Shown piece after piece: positions 23,224 to 33,359 of a stretch of DNA of 64,000 bases. Source of the DNA: Charina bottae (taxonomy: Eukaryota > Chordata > Lepidosauria > Squamata > Charinaidae); the NCBI GenBank assembly GCA_023362775.1, contig JALMGJ010000016.1:689001-753000 (forward strand), written 5' to 3'. A program made the translations under genes and the position numbers. Each line of letters opens with the position of its first letter. Position 1 is the stretch's first letter. The notes under the pieces were generated by a model, which was not told the origin of the DNA, did not search any database, and saw only the letters and a list, made by a program, of their open reading frames with translations.

Positions 23224-23531
23224 TATATTCCCCTGCACAGTCGTGTCCGACTCTAGGGGGTGGTGCTCATCTCCGTTTCTTAGCCGAAGAGCCAACGCTG
23301 TCCGAAGATGCTTCCATGGTCATGTGGCCAGCATGACACGTGCAGAACGCTGTTACCTTCCCACCGAAATGGTACCTATTTATCTACTTGCATTTGCATG
23401 CTTTCGAATTGCTAGGTTGCCAAGAGCTGGGGCGAGTGCGGGAGCTCACTCCGTCACGCGGCTCTCAGGTCTCAAACCACCAACCTTCCGATTGACAGGC
23501 CTGGCATCTTAACCACTGAGCCATCGCAATA
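23224..23531 (-). mobile_element. Sauria-type SINE, full length
   Basis: Reverse copy of the family at 2868. The head (CTTAACCACTGAGCCATCGC read forward) lies at the right and the BovB-type tail (CAGTCGTGTCCGACTCTAGG) at the left. It abuts a BovB fragment of the same orientation, separated by a few TA-rich bases. Confidence 0.92.
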
Positions 23532-23535
23532 TATA

Positions 23536-23982
23536 TTGTTGTTGTTCAGTCGTTTAGTCGTGTCTGACTCTTCATGACCTCATGGACCATAGCACGCCAG
23601 GCCTTCCTGTCCTCCACTGTCTCTCGGAGTTTACTCAAATTCATGTTCATTACATCGGTGATGCTATCTAACCATCTCATCCTCTGCCGTCCCCTTCTCC
23701 TTTTGCCCTCGGTCTTTCCCAGCATCAGGGTCTTTTCCAGGGAGTCCTCTCTTCGCATTAGGTGGCCAAAGTATTTGAGCTTCAGCTTCAGCATCTGTCC
23801 TTCCAATGAGCAGTCAGGGTTGATTTCCTTTAGGATTGACTGGTTTGACCTCCTTGCAGTCCAAGGGACTCTCAAGAGTCTTCTCCAGCACCACAGTTCG
23901 AAAGCATCAATTCTTCGGCGCTCAGCCTTCCTTATGGTCCAACTCTCACAGCCATACATCACTACTGGAAAAACCATAGCTT
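23536..23982 (-). pseudogene. RTE-BovB LINE, 3' end
   Basis: Reverse strand, reading YGCESWTIRKAERRRIDAFE, ELWCWRRLLRVPWTARRSNQ, FGHLMRREDSLEKTLMLGKT and ending near KSQTRLND, then a GTTGTTGTT tail at 23536. This is the C-terminal region of the BovB ORF, the family shared between squamates and ruminants by horizontal transfer. The frame is unbroken over about 143 codons; the rest of the element is missing (5' truncation). It ends in a TA array at 23983-24010. Confidence 0.92.
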
Positions 23983-24010
23983 TAAATATATATATATATA
24001 TATATATATT
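23983..24010. repeat. (TA)n microsatellite
   Basis: About 14 TA units at the truncated end of the BovB copy. Confidence 0.9.
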
Positions 24011-25390
24011 GTATATATGAACATTTGATTAATATCTGAAGCCATCAGCTGGAAAAAATGTTACTAAGAGACTAAAATTAATATTCTTAATTAAGGATGT
24101 ATATATCCTTTCTGAGGTTGGGGAAGCATGTTATTTTTTTAAAAAAAAAATAGCTTCCAAGATCTGCAAGTACCATGGCTGATGATGAGCTTCTGTTAAC
24201 AGGTGGAAAACTGAAAAACATTCACCTTTTTTGTCTGCCTTTCTGATTTAAAATTATTTTAAGGGATGAAATGTGGGTGTTAAGCCTTGCAGCAAGTTAA
24301 CAGTTATAGTGAATTGGCAGGGGGTAGGGAATCTAAAAAAGAAAAATAATGTCAAAAACAGCAGTTTTACTGCCCAATTTCAGCAACATGAGCAGGATGC
24401 TCGGAGGTACACAATAGTTCTGCAGGGTGCATATGACGCTTGGGTTGTCCACACTTCACTTTATCAGGTTAATGAGTCCCATTAAAACAATATCTCTGAG
24501 TAGATATACGGATAATTATATTGAAGTTATTGGTAGGATATCTACAGAAGAGATGGGAAAAATGATTTATTCACTTTTTACTGCTGATCTATCATGTGGT
24601 GGGCCTGCCTTCAGCCATGCAGACACCCAACCCAAACAGCCTGCACTTGCTTTGCTAATAGGGAGTTGAGAGTCTGTGTTGGTGAGTTGAGTTTCTCATT
24701 TATCATAGGACATATTGCTTATAGGAACAGAGGGGCAAGAGATATCAGATGATACACTGGGACTAGGAGTGGAGTTTTAAAGGCTATCAGGTGAGGAGAA
24801 GCTTGGGAAGAGAGCTGGGAGCTGATGACTGGCAACTAAGATGGATGTAGACAGCAAATGATTGTTGAACATGGGTAGTTGAATGCAGTAAAGAACAATA
24901 AGGACTGGCAAATCTGAGTTAGATTGGGCAGTATTTGTACTGCTGAAAAGAATTGTCTGACACTATCCAAAGTAGTATGTTGAAGACCAGAAGAAGGAGA
25001 AGAAGGTGGTGTTACAATTACAAAACAACACAGTGGGGGTGCCAGAAGATAATAGATCAGAAAATTAAAAAAAACAAAAGTTTATCTGCCAGAGAAAATT
25101 CCACAAACAATGAGCTGCCAAACAGGGGAGATCAGGCAGGCAGGCAGAAAGGCAGGCAGGGAGGGAGGGAGGGAGAGAGAGAATTACCCCTATATCTTGA
25201 TAAGCCTTTAACTTTAAAATTGAAATTAAATGGAACACTGCTTGCACTGTCTCATTCAGTCCAAGTCCCTGAACCTGTACACACATCCCATGAGATGCCT
25301 AACTCAAACTTTTCAGCAATATGCATAAACAGAACATAGGCATCCATAGTTATTGGTAGTTGGGGGAAAAATATCATGTCTTCAAAAATG
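24011..25390. other. Unannotated sequence
   Basis: No gene. A short (GGCA)n/(GGGA)n purine stretch lies at about 25130-25172. Confidence 0.4.
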
Positions 25391-25640
25391 AATGTATTAG
25401 GAAATATGGCCACCTAATGCGAAGAGAGGACTCACTGGAAAAGACCCTGATGCTGGGAAAGACTGAAGGCAAAAGGAGAAGGGGACGGCAGAGGGTGAGA
25501 TGGTTAGATAGCATCACCGATGTAACAAACATGAATTTGAGTAAACTCCGGGAGACAGTGCAGGACAGGAAGGCCTGGTGTGCTATGGTCCATGAGGTCA
25601 CGAAGAATCGGACACGACTAAACAACTGAACAACAACAAC
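25391..25640 (+). pseudogene. RTE-BovB LINE, short 3' end
   Basis: Forward copy beginning at RKYGHLMRREDSLEKTLMLG and ending at a stop after KNRTRLNN, then (CAA)n-rich tail ACAACAACAACAAAAG. Same BovB subfamily as 23536-23982 (DSLEKTLMLGKTEGKRRRG). About 250 bp. Confidence 0.92.
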
Positions 25641-26197
25641 AAAAGACAGGATGGTGCATATTCTAGGTAATACACAAAACTGGTTGTGTATTAGAAAAAA
25701 AATTGCATATTAAGGAAAATGCCTACTCAAATACATACAGTTTACCAGAAAGTTGCATGAAAATAATACTGGCTTTTTTTTTTTTAAATCACCACTGATG
25801 TCAGAAAAGACAGAAGAAATATGAACTTGGAAAAAAAATAGGAAATTTGCATTAGTTTTTAATAAAAGACAAGTTAATAATGATTGTTGTATTTTTTCCT
25901 ATTGTATGCTAGCTTCATAAATACACAAAAATGATGGACTGTGTGTTGGAAGGTCACAACTTAAGCTCTGCCCTTTCATACTTGTATCATGTTGTCACAT
26001 GCAAGTACATAAGGGGCAAAATCTGCATCATGGTAAAGCACATTTTGTTATTTCCCCTGCTTCCCTCCTGGGAATGCTAATGTGTGTGTCAGTTTGTGTG
26101 TCTGTGTATCTCTCTCTCTGTTTATTCAGTGTATGAACACACTTAGTGTTTGAGTTGCTATTTTCCTTTTAAAATGCTCATCTCCTGTGGATCAAAA
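25641..26197. other. Unannotated sequence
   Basis: No recognised feature. Confidence 0.4.
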
Positions 26198-26205
26198 TGG
26201 TAGAG

Positions 26206-26341
26206 CAGTGTTTCACAACCTTGGCAACATGAAGATGTGTGGACTTCAACTTCCAGAATTCCCCAGCCACCCCATGCTGGCTGGGGAATTCTGGGAGTTC
26301 AAGTCCACACATCTTCACGTTGCCAAGGTTGAGAAATAATG
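26206..26341. mobile_element. Palindromic hAT MITE (8-bp TSD)
   Basis: 136 bp, almost all of it one long inverted repeat: GATGTGTGGACTTCAACTTC and GGGAATTCTGGGAGTTCAAG pair with each other around CCAGCCACCCCATGCTGGCT. The 8-bp flanks TGGTAGAG (26198-26205 and 26342-26349) match, as for hAT. The 5' terminus is CAGTGTTTC; the 3' terminus is degenerate (AATAATG). Relics of the family occur at 10440 and 47104. Confidence 0.92.
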
Positions 26342-26349
26342 TGGTAGAG

Positions 26350-27392
26350 CTTTGGAGCACATGTGGTTTTAAACTGCAGATAAGTAGCTGCCAGACCTAA
26401 AGAAGTAACTTATTTTTTTTAATGGTCTTGAAGCCTCAACTTCTTTCTCATTCCTGTGTAAAACACGAAAAAAATAGGGTGGATATATTCCTGGATAATT
26501 CTGTCTCTCAGTTCAGTGTAGGGACAAGGTGAAAGTCATGTGGTATGATGAATAGCATTATTGATGCTTTGGCATTTGGTTTCCTGATAAACACACTAGC
26601 TGCTTTTTTCTACAATTAAGAGTCTTGGGAAGAATATTTTTACACATGGCAAAGTTTAATCACACCTAAAGTATGGCAAATGGCAATATCATAAATGCAG
26701 TTGGAAATACTACTTTTTGAAATGGCCTTCCATAATCATTTCTAGAAATGCACTGTTTGCTTTTAACCTTGACCTACCTTCAAATGTTTTTTTCTCTTTC
26801 CAGCCCACCTCCCTGGGGAAAAATTAATAAAGCAGGGATGACCAAACTCAGGCATCCATATAACAGATTTGCCTTAAAAATAAAATAATTGGTCCCAATA
26901 AAAGGTACCAAGATAGTTGAAAAAGATAGGAGTGGGTAAACTAATGCAGAGTAGGTTCCCATACTGCCTTCTCTTTTTAAGACTACCCACCAACATTTTA
27001 CTTCCTGACTTGAGATGTATATCCCTGAGATGAGGTAGGTTTTTTATTAGTGTTTGCAAAGCTCTTCCTTTTGTCACTTCCCCTCTCCAAGAGCCAACTG
27101 CTTATACTGTCTACTTCAGTGTACCAGTCTTGCTACATGCCCAGCAAGCTGATGGACTAATTCTTGTAAATAATTGTGTTTAATAAAGAAGTTATTCTTT
27201 AGAACCTGAGTAGGCTTTGTAGTCCAATAGGACCAGCCAAACAGGACACTGTGATACCTGAACTGGGATCACTGGCTAGCTTTCTAAGTCAATCCAGGCC
27301 CACAGTTGCCGTTCGTTATTGTGGGTCTGTATAAATTAGGAAAAATATTTAATTAACTTTTGGATCTCTATGAAATTAGAATGGAGATCAAG

Positions 27393-27394
<2 letters not shown>
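26350..27394. other. Unannotated sequence
   Basis: No gene accepted. 27150-27320 contains an AATAAA (27180) in a context that could be a decayed LTR, but nothing supports it further. Confidence 0.35.

Positions 27395-27457
<63 letters not shown>
27395..27457. repeat. (TA)n-(GA)n microsatellite
   Basis: TA to about 27427, then GA to 27456, directly upstream of a SINE. Confidence 0.95.
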
Positions 27458-27461
<4 letters not shown>

Positions 27462-27678
27462 CGCCAGCCAGTGGTTAAGGCACCAGGCTAGAAACTGGGA
27501 GACTATGAGTTCTAGTCCCGCCTTAGGCACAAAACCAGCTGGGTGACCTTGGACCAGTCACACTCTCTCAGCCCTAGGAAGGAGGTAGTGGCAAACCACT
27601 TCTGAAAAACCTTGCCAAGAAAAATGCAGGGATTTGTCCAGGCAGCAGTCTCCAAGAATCAGACAGATTGAATATATA

Positions 27679-27680
<2 letters not shown>
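27462..27680 (+). mobile_element. SINE (GGTTAAGGC head) with BovB-type tail
   Basis: The head from CCAGTGGTTAAGGCACCAGG with B box GAGTTCTAGTCCCGCC is the same type as at 10608 and 43586. After CTCTCTCAGCCC, however, the body changes to GTGGCAAACCACTTCTGAAA and AACCTTGCCAAGAAAAATG, and the tail is GAATCAGACAGATTGAA, a diverged BovB-like 3' end. So it is the sister of the L2-tailed version. Confidence 0.85.

Positions 27681-27757
<77 letters not shown>
27681..27757. repeat. (GT)n-(TA)n microsatellite
   Basis: GT at 27681-27720 and TA at 27721-27757, lying exactly between two SINEs in opposite orientation. Confidence 0.97.
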
Positions 27758-27764
<7 letters not shown>

Positions 27765-28234
27765 TTATTTATTATTGTATTTATACCCTGCCTATCCCCT
27801 CCCTAACGGAGGACTCTAGGCAGCTTACATACATATTGATTACATTTCATTATACATACATTTTTAATTATACAATTAACCGTGCATTAAGGGAAGGGGT
27901 AAGGGAACCGACTCATTCATGACTACAAGTTCCACAATGCCTTGCATCAGAGCCGGCTGCCGACGTCCTGTAGATGGAGCTGTTCTTCCGTGATTCGTCG
28001 TACCACCGCAATCCAAGATCTTCCGTTGGTGGGCGACCCCCGACAGGACGCCAGCAAATTCTCCCACTTAAGGTGGTACCCATTTATCTACTCGCAAGGC
28101 TTTCGAACTGTTGGGTTGACAGGAGCTGGGACGAGCAACGAGAGCTCACCTCGTCGCGCGGGGTTTCGAACTGCTGACCTTCCGATCGGCAGTCTACAGC
28201 TCAGCGGGTTTAACCCGCTGAGCCACCGTGTCCC
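27758..28234 (-). mobile_element. Long chimeric SINE (Sauria-like head, L2-type tail)
   Basis: Reverse copy of a roughly 480-550 bp SINE. On the reverse strand it opens with a tRNA-like head (GGTGGCTCAGCGGGTTAAAC, B box AGTTCGAAACC), and has the Sauria-SINE block AGTAGATAAATGGGTACC. It then continues into a central domain not found in Sauria SINEs (containing CTGGCGTCCTGTCGGGGG and GGCAGCCGGCTCTGATGC), and ends with an L2-type end (GCTGCCTAGAGTCC, GATAGGCAGGGTATAAATA). Other copies: 29664 and 56080. The most diverged of the three. Confidence 0.85.
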
Positions 28235-28272
28235 TATATACTCTATATGCATGCATATGCAGAAAAGCATAA

Positions 28273-28606
28273 GGGGTGTGGTGGCTCAGCGGGTAAGACG
28301 CCAGGCTTGTTGATCGGAAGATCGCAAGTTCGGAGGTTCGAGACCTGAGCACTGCGTGATGGAGTGAGCTCCTGCACTAGCCCCAGCTCTTGCCAACCTA
28401 GCAATTTGAAAGCATGCAAATGCAAGTAGATGAATAGGTACCTTTTCGGTGGGTAGATAACAGCGTTCCGTTCGTGTCATGCGGGCACATGACTGTGGAA
28501 GTGTCTTCGGACAACGCTGGCTCTTCGGCTAACAAAGGGAGATGAGCACCAGCCCCTAGAGTCGGACACGACTGCACAAATGTGTGGGGGGAACCTTTAC
28601 CTTTAC
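28273..28606 (+). mobile_element. Sauria-type SINE, full length
   Basis: Full head (GTGGCTCAGCGGGTAAGACG; B box GGTTCGAGACC), body with GCAAGTAGATGAATAGGTACC split by minor changes, and an intact BovB-type tail GAGTCGGACACGACTGCAC ending CCTTTACCTTTAC. Imperfect flanking repeats (ATGCAGAAAAGCATA versus ATGCAAAAGCATA) look like a decayed TSD. Confidence 0.93.
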
Positions 28607-29494
28607 TTATGCAAAAGCATACACTCAAAATAAAAGATGAGGTAGGCATAAGAAGTATGAAAAGAAAATATCTCCCTTATTTGAAGTTAGGACATCTTTG
28701 CTGTTAGTTTTCATACTGGCTATTTATGGAAACAATATCTCTTAGAAGTGCATTATGCAAATTAACAGAGACATGGTTGGTGACAGTAAAAAAATAGATT
28801 ATCACTCAAGTTTAATTTTTATTTCACTAAGCATTTATTTTAAAAGGTACTTGAACAATCAATGCTAATTATTGTACAAGGCTTGACAAAAACAATACTT
28901 TCCCTAACTATGCATTTACATCCATAATTAAACAAATTAAAGGCAACGTAAAAAAAGGGGGAGAAAAATTCTACAATTAAACATTCTACAACTCAGCTAT
29001 TTCAGCACTGCATTGGAGGAAATGGGACTCTTAAACTGATATACAAATTAGAGAGGCAAGTGTTTAATTTTTTAAAGAAAAAAATCATTCCAATCTGCAA
29101 AGGACATTTACCTGCATAAACAAATTCATTTATGCTACATATGCTTGCTAGACTGAGGGCCACAAGATTATAATGAAGGCATATTGAAATTTATGGTACT
29201 ATTTGGTGTGTGTATATGTTTTGTGTGTATTGATGAGAGAGAGATTCTGCATGGGTATATCTCTCTCTGAGTGTTTTCAAGTGGAAATTTTTACCTCCAC
29301 ATTTTTGTCAGAATGGTAAAGCATAAAGGTAAATAGCAGCTTTTTTATATGTACTTAGTTGAATTGAATGCACACTTTTAGTCGACGTCTCTTCAATTTC
29401 CAGAGATAGGTAAATATTGGTGCTGAGCAGTGCTGAGCAGGCTTTGTGCAAAAGGAAGGGACAGTAGCAACAATCAAAGCTGCATTTAATGCAC
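28607..29494. other. Unannotated sequence
   Basis: No gene or repeat recognised before the L1 target site at 29495. Confidence 0.4.
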
Positions 29495-29529
29495 ATGATT
29501 GTTTGGAGTTTTTCTTTTTTTTGCTATCA

Positions 29530-29600
29530 ACTTTATTTATCATATTTATGTGCCACCCATCTCACAGAAATGTGAATCTGTGCAGCCTACAATAAAACCA
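29530..29600 (-). mobile_element. L2-like tail fragment in L1 3' UTR
   Basis: TTTATTTATCATATTTATGT followed by GCCACCCATCTCACAG and GCAGCCTACAATAAAA resembles reverse L2 3' ends elsewhere in the window. Confidence 0.55.
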
Positions 29601-29663
29601 TAAAAATAATAATTACAAAAATACTCTATTTTTTCCATTGTTTTATTGAACTCTGATTAACAA

Positions 29664-30184
29664 ACAATATTTATTTATTTATTTATTTATTTATTTTATC
29701 TTATTTATACCCCGCCTATCCCCTCCCTAAGCGAAGGGCTCTAGGCGGCTTACAATCAATCATCATACATATATTATTTATACAATCAGATTCTAATTAC
29801 CCGCGCGGTTAGGGAAGGGGTGAGGGAACCGGCTCTTCAATCGCAGGTCGGACTACATGTCCCAGGAACCTTTGCTTCAGAGCCGGCTGCTGACGTCCAG
29901 GAAGTTGATGTTTTTCGGGCTCCGCCGTCCTCTGCCGTCCTCCATCGCCATCCACGGGAACCAGCTTCTTCTCGGTCCGAGGGCGACCCTCCGAAAAGGA
30001 TGCCAGCAAATTGGCCCACGTGAGTGGTCCCCATTTATCTACTTGCAGGGCTTTCGATCAGCTGGGTGGGCTGGAGCTGGGGCTAGTGACGGGCGCTCAC
30101 CCCGCCACGCGGATTCGAACTGCCGACGTTATGGTCGGCAGACTAACGGCTCAGCGGTTTTAACCCGCTGAGCCACCGCGCCCC
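29664..30184 (-). mobile_element. Long chimeric SINE, best-preserved copy
   Basis: About 520 bp, reverse. Right end: head GGGGCGCGGTGGCTCAGCG, B box AGTTCGAATCC. Then GAGCTGGGGCTAGTGACG (read forward) and CCCCATTTATCTACTTGC, which are shared with Sauria SINEs. Then a GC-rich central domain (29820-30010) with CCGGCTGCTGACGTCC and TCCGAGGGCGACCCTCCG. Left end: L2-type 3' end (CCGCCTATCCCCTCCC, GGGCTCTAGGCGGCTTAC) and (TTTA)n. Arg/Pro-rich frames across it are not genes. Confidence 0.9.
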
Positions 30185-30189
30185 TGTGG

Positions 30190-30530
30190 TAACTATCAGG
30201 TAACTACATTAACATAAATCCAAGATGCATATAAAATAAAAAAGATATAGAAAAGACAAAAAAGAACTACTACAAGGTAAATAAAGAGACAGGTACTGCA
30301 CATGTACAAATTTACCATATATGTAAAGTATGCCATATTATAGTCTATTACTATTGAAGTAAATCATAAAACCCATCCAAATTTGATAAATTTATCTCAT
30401 TATTTAAACTTTATCTGTGATTTTTTTTTAATGTGGCAGATGAAGAGACCTTGCTAATCCACATCTCAAATGTTATGCTATCTAGAATTTTCCAATGTTG
30501 CACAATTATAATTTTGGCTGCTAAAATTAA
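30190..30530 (-). pseudogene. L1 ORF2 extreme C-terminus
   Basis: Reverse strand, directly left of the PLE target site, reading AAKIIIVQHWKILDSITFEM and WISKVSSSA, the usual end of vertebrate L1 ORF2, then an AT-rich 3' UTR. Its upstream continuation resumes at 38133, across the PLE. Confidence 0.75.
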
Positions 30531-30544
30531 ATAGATAATAAGTT

Positions 30545-30688
30545 GTATTGTTCCTAATGTGGTTGTGGTTCCTAACGTAGTTGTGGTTCCTAACATTTCG
30601 CGAGCATCTGTGGCCGGCATCTTCAGAGGGCAGGAGCACAGACAGACGCGATCTCTCTGTGCCCAGGTAGAGTGGCAATGTTTGTTTT
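30545..30688 (-). repeat. Inverted partial pseudo-LTR with triplicated 18-bp end
   Basis: Reverse complement of the part of the pseudo-LTR carrying the hammerhead-like motif. At its outer edge an 18-bp unit starting GTTCCTAA is present about three times (30550-30567, 30568-30585, 30586-30603). The repeated unit corresponds to the sequence immediately downstream of the predicted ribozyme cleavage point. Confidence 0.8.
30585..30640 (-). ncRNA. Hammerhead-like motif, inverted PLE copy (degraded)
   Basis: On the reverse strand: CTGAAGA, extra T, GCCGGC-CACAGAT-GCTCGC (one mismatch in helix II), GAAA, TGTTAGG. The GAAA is intact, but helix II and the C after GAAA are altered. Confidence 0.45.
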
Positions 30689-30941
30689 CTCACAATCAAC
30701 ATGCTAATCACGCTCAGCAGCCACTCGTTAACATTTCAATACAACAAAAAACCCCACCTAATCTCCTATAACTTAGCTCTATAAATAGAAAACAAACATT
30801 GCCACTCTACCTGGGCACGGAGAGATCGCTTCTGTCTGTGCTCCTGCCCTCTGAAGATGCCGGCCACAGATGCTGGCAAAACGTTAGGAACCAAAACTTC
30901 CAGAACACGGCCACACAGCCCGGAAGAACCACAACAGCCAT
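30689..30941 (+). repeat. PLE left pseudo-LTR
   Basis: 253 bp in direct orientation, about 12 differences by eye from the right copy at 37868-38118 (roughly 5%). Contains TAGCTCTATAAATAGAAA, a TATA-like promoter candidate near 30771-30790, and a hammerhead-like core. Confidence 0.88.
30838..30895 (+). ncRNA. Hammerhead-like motif, left pseudo-LTR (core G lost)
   Basis: CTGAAGA (30851-30857), extra T, helix II GCCGGC (30859-30864) with GCTGGC (30872-30877) pairing at six positions (one G-T), loop CACAGAT. GAAA has become AAAA, so the invariant G12 is gone and this copy should be inactive. Confidence 0.5.
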
Positions 30942-31072
30942 TGAACTCCAGCCGTGAAAGCCGTCGACAATACATTGAACGCCTCTACGGGGAGGAAACG
31001 TTCTGACAGACACGGAGACTGGAAATACTCCAGAACAGAAAAGCACACCGACTCTGCTCCTTAACTTTCCTC

Positions 31073-32637
31073 ATGCGATGCAGAGATACCAGGACCATTC
31101 CAGCCTTTCTCAGAACAAAAAGGACCTTCAAATCATCACAAGCCAGCCACATTTACGACTGCCTAGAACAAGCCCTCCTATGCGAGAGAATTCACAAAAC
31201 CCGCAGAAATCTTGCCATCATAGAAAAAGATCTATTCGCCACACATATGAGCCTCAGTCACAAAATGAGAAGCCAGGATTGGGACAAGATTGATACCATA
31301 TCCTACAGAAAAATGGAAAAGGACATCATTGACTACACAAATAGACAAAAGCAAAAATTCAACAAATGCCAAAACACTCAACCAAAACCAGCACTGGATA
31401 CTTAACACATTGTCATCAATTTGACAGAACGCCTACTCTCTCCTGAAGAAACTTCCATCCTAAGCAAAGGAGGAAACTTTGCAATTACACCCACCAGAAT
31501 TCCGGTGGAAGATATCATTGCCAATGTGGAATCAGCCATTCACCAACGGCCAGAGGAAGAAGCAGAAGAAATAAGGGGTGAAGTGGCAAGAATCCTAAGC
31601 AAAGCAAAGCCCCCCACCAGCAACATTACTAAGAAGGAGAGAAACGCCATAGAGACCTTCAATTCGGACCCAGACATCATCATCCTTCCAGCGGACAAAG
31701 GCAACGCCACGGTAATTATGAACATAGATGAATACAAAGACAAAATCAGAGAACTACTAGACCCCACCACATACAGAACAATAAGACGGGATCCAACCAG
31801 CAAAATCATGAAGCAAACCAACACACTGATAAAGAGCTCCTCCCTGCATCCCAACGTACTACAACGTATCAGCAAGACAGAAGCTATCTCACCAAGACTA
31901 TACAGACTCCCCAAAATCCACAAAGACTCGATCCCACTCAGACCCATTGTAAGTGCCATTGGCTCCCCGACATATGAATTATCCAAACATTTGGCAACCC
32001 TTTTACAGACCCACATCGGACAGACTCCATCCCACATCAAAGACTCAGGACACTTCATCAACAAAATCAGCACCCTAAAACTCAACCACACGGACAAACT
32101 GGTCAGCTTTGACGTGGTCTCCCTGATTACCAAGGTGCCAGTAAGGGACACCCTGGCACTCATCAAGCAAATCTTCCCAGAAGACATTACAGCTTTATTT
32201 CAACACTGCCTAACAACTAGTTACTTTCAATGGGAAAATGAGTTCTACGAACAGATGGATGGTGTTGCCATGGGAAGCCCCCTGAGCCCAGTCATAGCAA
32301 CCTTTTACATGGAACATTTTGAAAAACAGGCTTTGGAATCGGCACCCATTACACCAACAGTTTGGTTCCGGTTCGTGGATGACACCTTCGCAATTTGGAG
32401 TCATACTGAAGAACTGGAGAAATTTCTGGACCACCTAAAGGGCATCCACCCCAATATACAATTCACCATGGAAAAAGAAACTGATGGCAAACTTCCATTT
32501 TTGATACGCTGGTCATACGCAAACCAGACCTCAAACTAGGACACAAACTATACAGAAAACCCACCCATACAGACCAGTATCTGCACAAAAATTCCAATCA
32601 CCATCCACGACAAAAGAGAGGCATGATCAAAACCTTG
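31073..32637 (+). pseudogene. PLE polyprotein: N-terminal region and reverse transcriptase
   Basis: Retrotransposon reverse transcriptase of the Penelope family (telomerase-like RT group). One frame runs from 31073 to 32539 with a single in-frame TAA at 31403. The N-terminal part is basic and alpha-helical, of a kind usual for PLEs. The RT part shows PADKGNATVIMN, a feature of Penelope RTs, then LYRLPKIHKD, SFDVVSLITKVPV (motif A), MDGVAMGSPLSPVIATF (motif B) and RFVDDTFAIW (motif C with the catalytic DD). The frame is lost by a one-base deletion near 32503 (at LPFL). Codons continue in the next frame to the copia target site at 32637 and, across it, to 37186. Another in-frame stop (TGA about 31003) lies upstream. 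Expression from the pseudo-LTR is expected for the family. Confidence 0.92.
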
Positions 32638-33089
32638 TGTTGGGGTTTGATAAACCCAGGAATTTACTGCTAGATATAAATTATACAGAGAGGCTTGATT
32701 TCTAGGTGAGAGGTGAAATAATCTGCACAGTCACCCAATTAGCAGCCATTGTTGTAGGAATGATGTGTCAGTGTGTGACTCATACAACAGGTGCTTAGAG
32801 TTAGGTTGGGTGTGGTGAATAACGAGAGTGACCTATAATGTGATTGGTCAGGTTCACTATATATGCAGAGACATTCTCATTTCCCATTATTCCCATTTTA
32901 CCTTGTGAATGCTGTATCGTTGATGGTGTATCATTTTGTTACCTGTGGAAGTGATCTGTAAATACGTATGTATATAAAGTAAATTGGATATTTGATATAA
33001 CTTCTGTTTGGAGTCTATTTACTGCATAGTACTTGGATCACTGGTGCCTAGGAGAGAGAAGCAGGCCGCTCCATCCGCACGCCCCGACA
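32638..33089 (+). repeat. copia 5' LTR
   Basis: 452 bp, TG...CA. A TATA-like CACTATATATGC (about 32867-32878) is the likely promoter; a second AT-rich TATATAAAG lies at about 32971. Substitutions against the 3' LTR are scattered. Confidence 0.95.
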
Positions 33090-33103
33090 GGTTACGGGCC
33101 CAG
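33090..33103 (+). promoter_or_regulatory. copia primer-binding site (initiator tRNA-Met anticodon arm)
   Basis: Directly after the LTR lies GGTTACGGGCCCAG. It matches, with one change, the reverse complement of the anticodon stem-loop of initiator tRNA-Met (GGTTATGGGCCCAG), not its 3' CCA end. Drosophila copia uses exactly this internal site, primed by a cleaved 5' half of the tRNA. Confidence 0.8.
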
Positions 33104-33359
33104 AGGCGGAAGAGAAGCCATAGACGACAGAAGGCTTTGCACTGGCTGTGGATCGGTGGATCGTGTGCAGTCTGTGAGCTGGAAGCTTTGGAAGCCTATC
33201 CAGGAGTCGTGTGGCTATTTGGAGTGATTTGGAGCTTTAACAGGTTCTGTGCCTGCGTGTGAGTTTTTTTTCTCCTACGCTTGTTTTGCAGCTGGAGGAC
33301 ATTCTGATAAGGTATTTGTCTTTAATCATCGGTGTCTGCCCAGAAGGGGCTGAAGACAG

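Noticed and set aside
27150..27320. Possible retroviral LTR end around AATAAAGAAG
   Set aside because: No TG...CA borders, primer site or partner; AATAAA alone is too common in AT-rich DNA.
31540..32187. 215-codon reverse frame opposite the PLE reverse transcriptase
   Set aside because: Antisense shadow of a well-supported RT frame.
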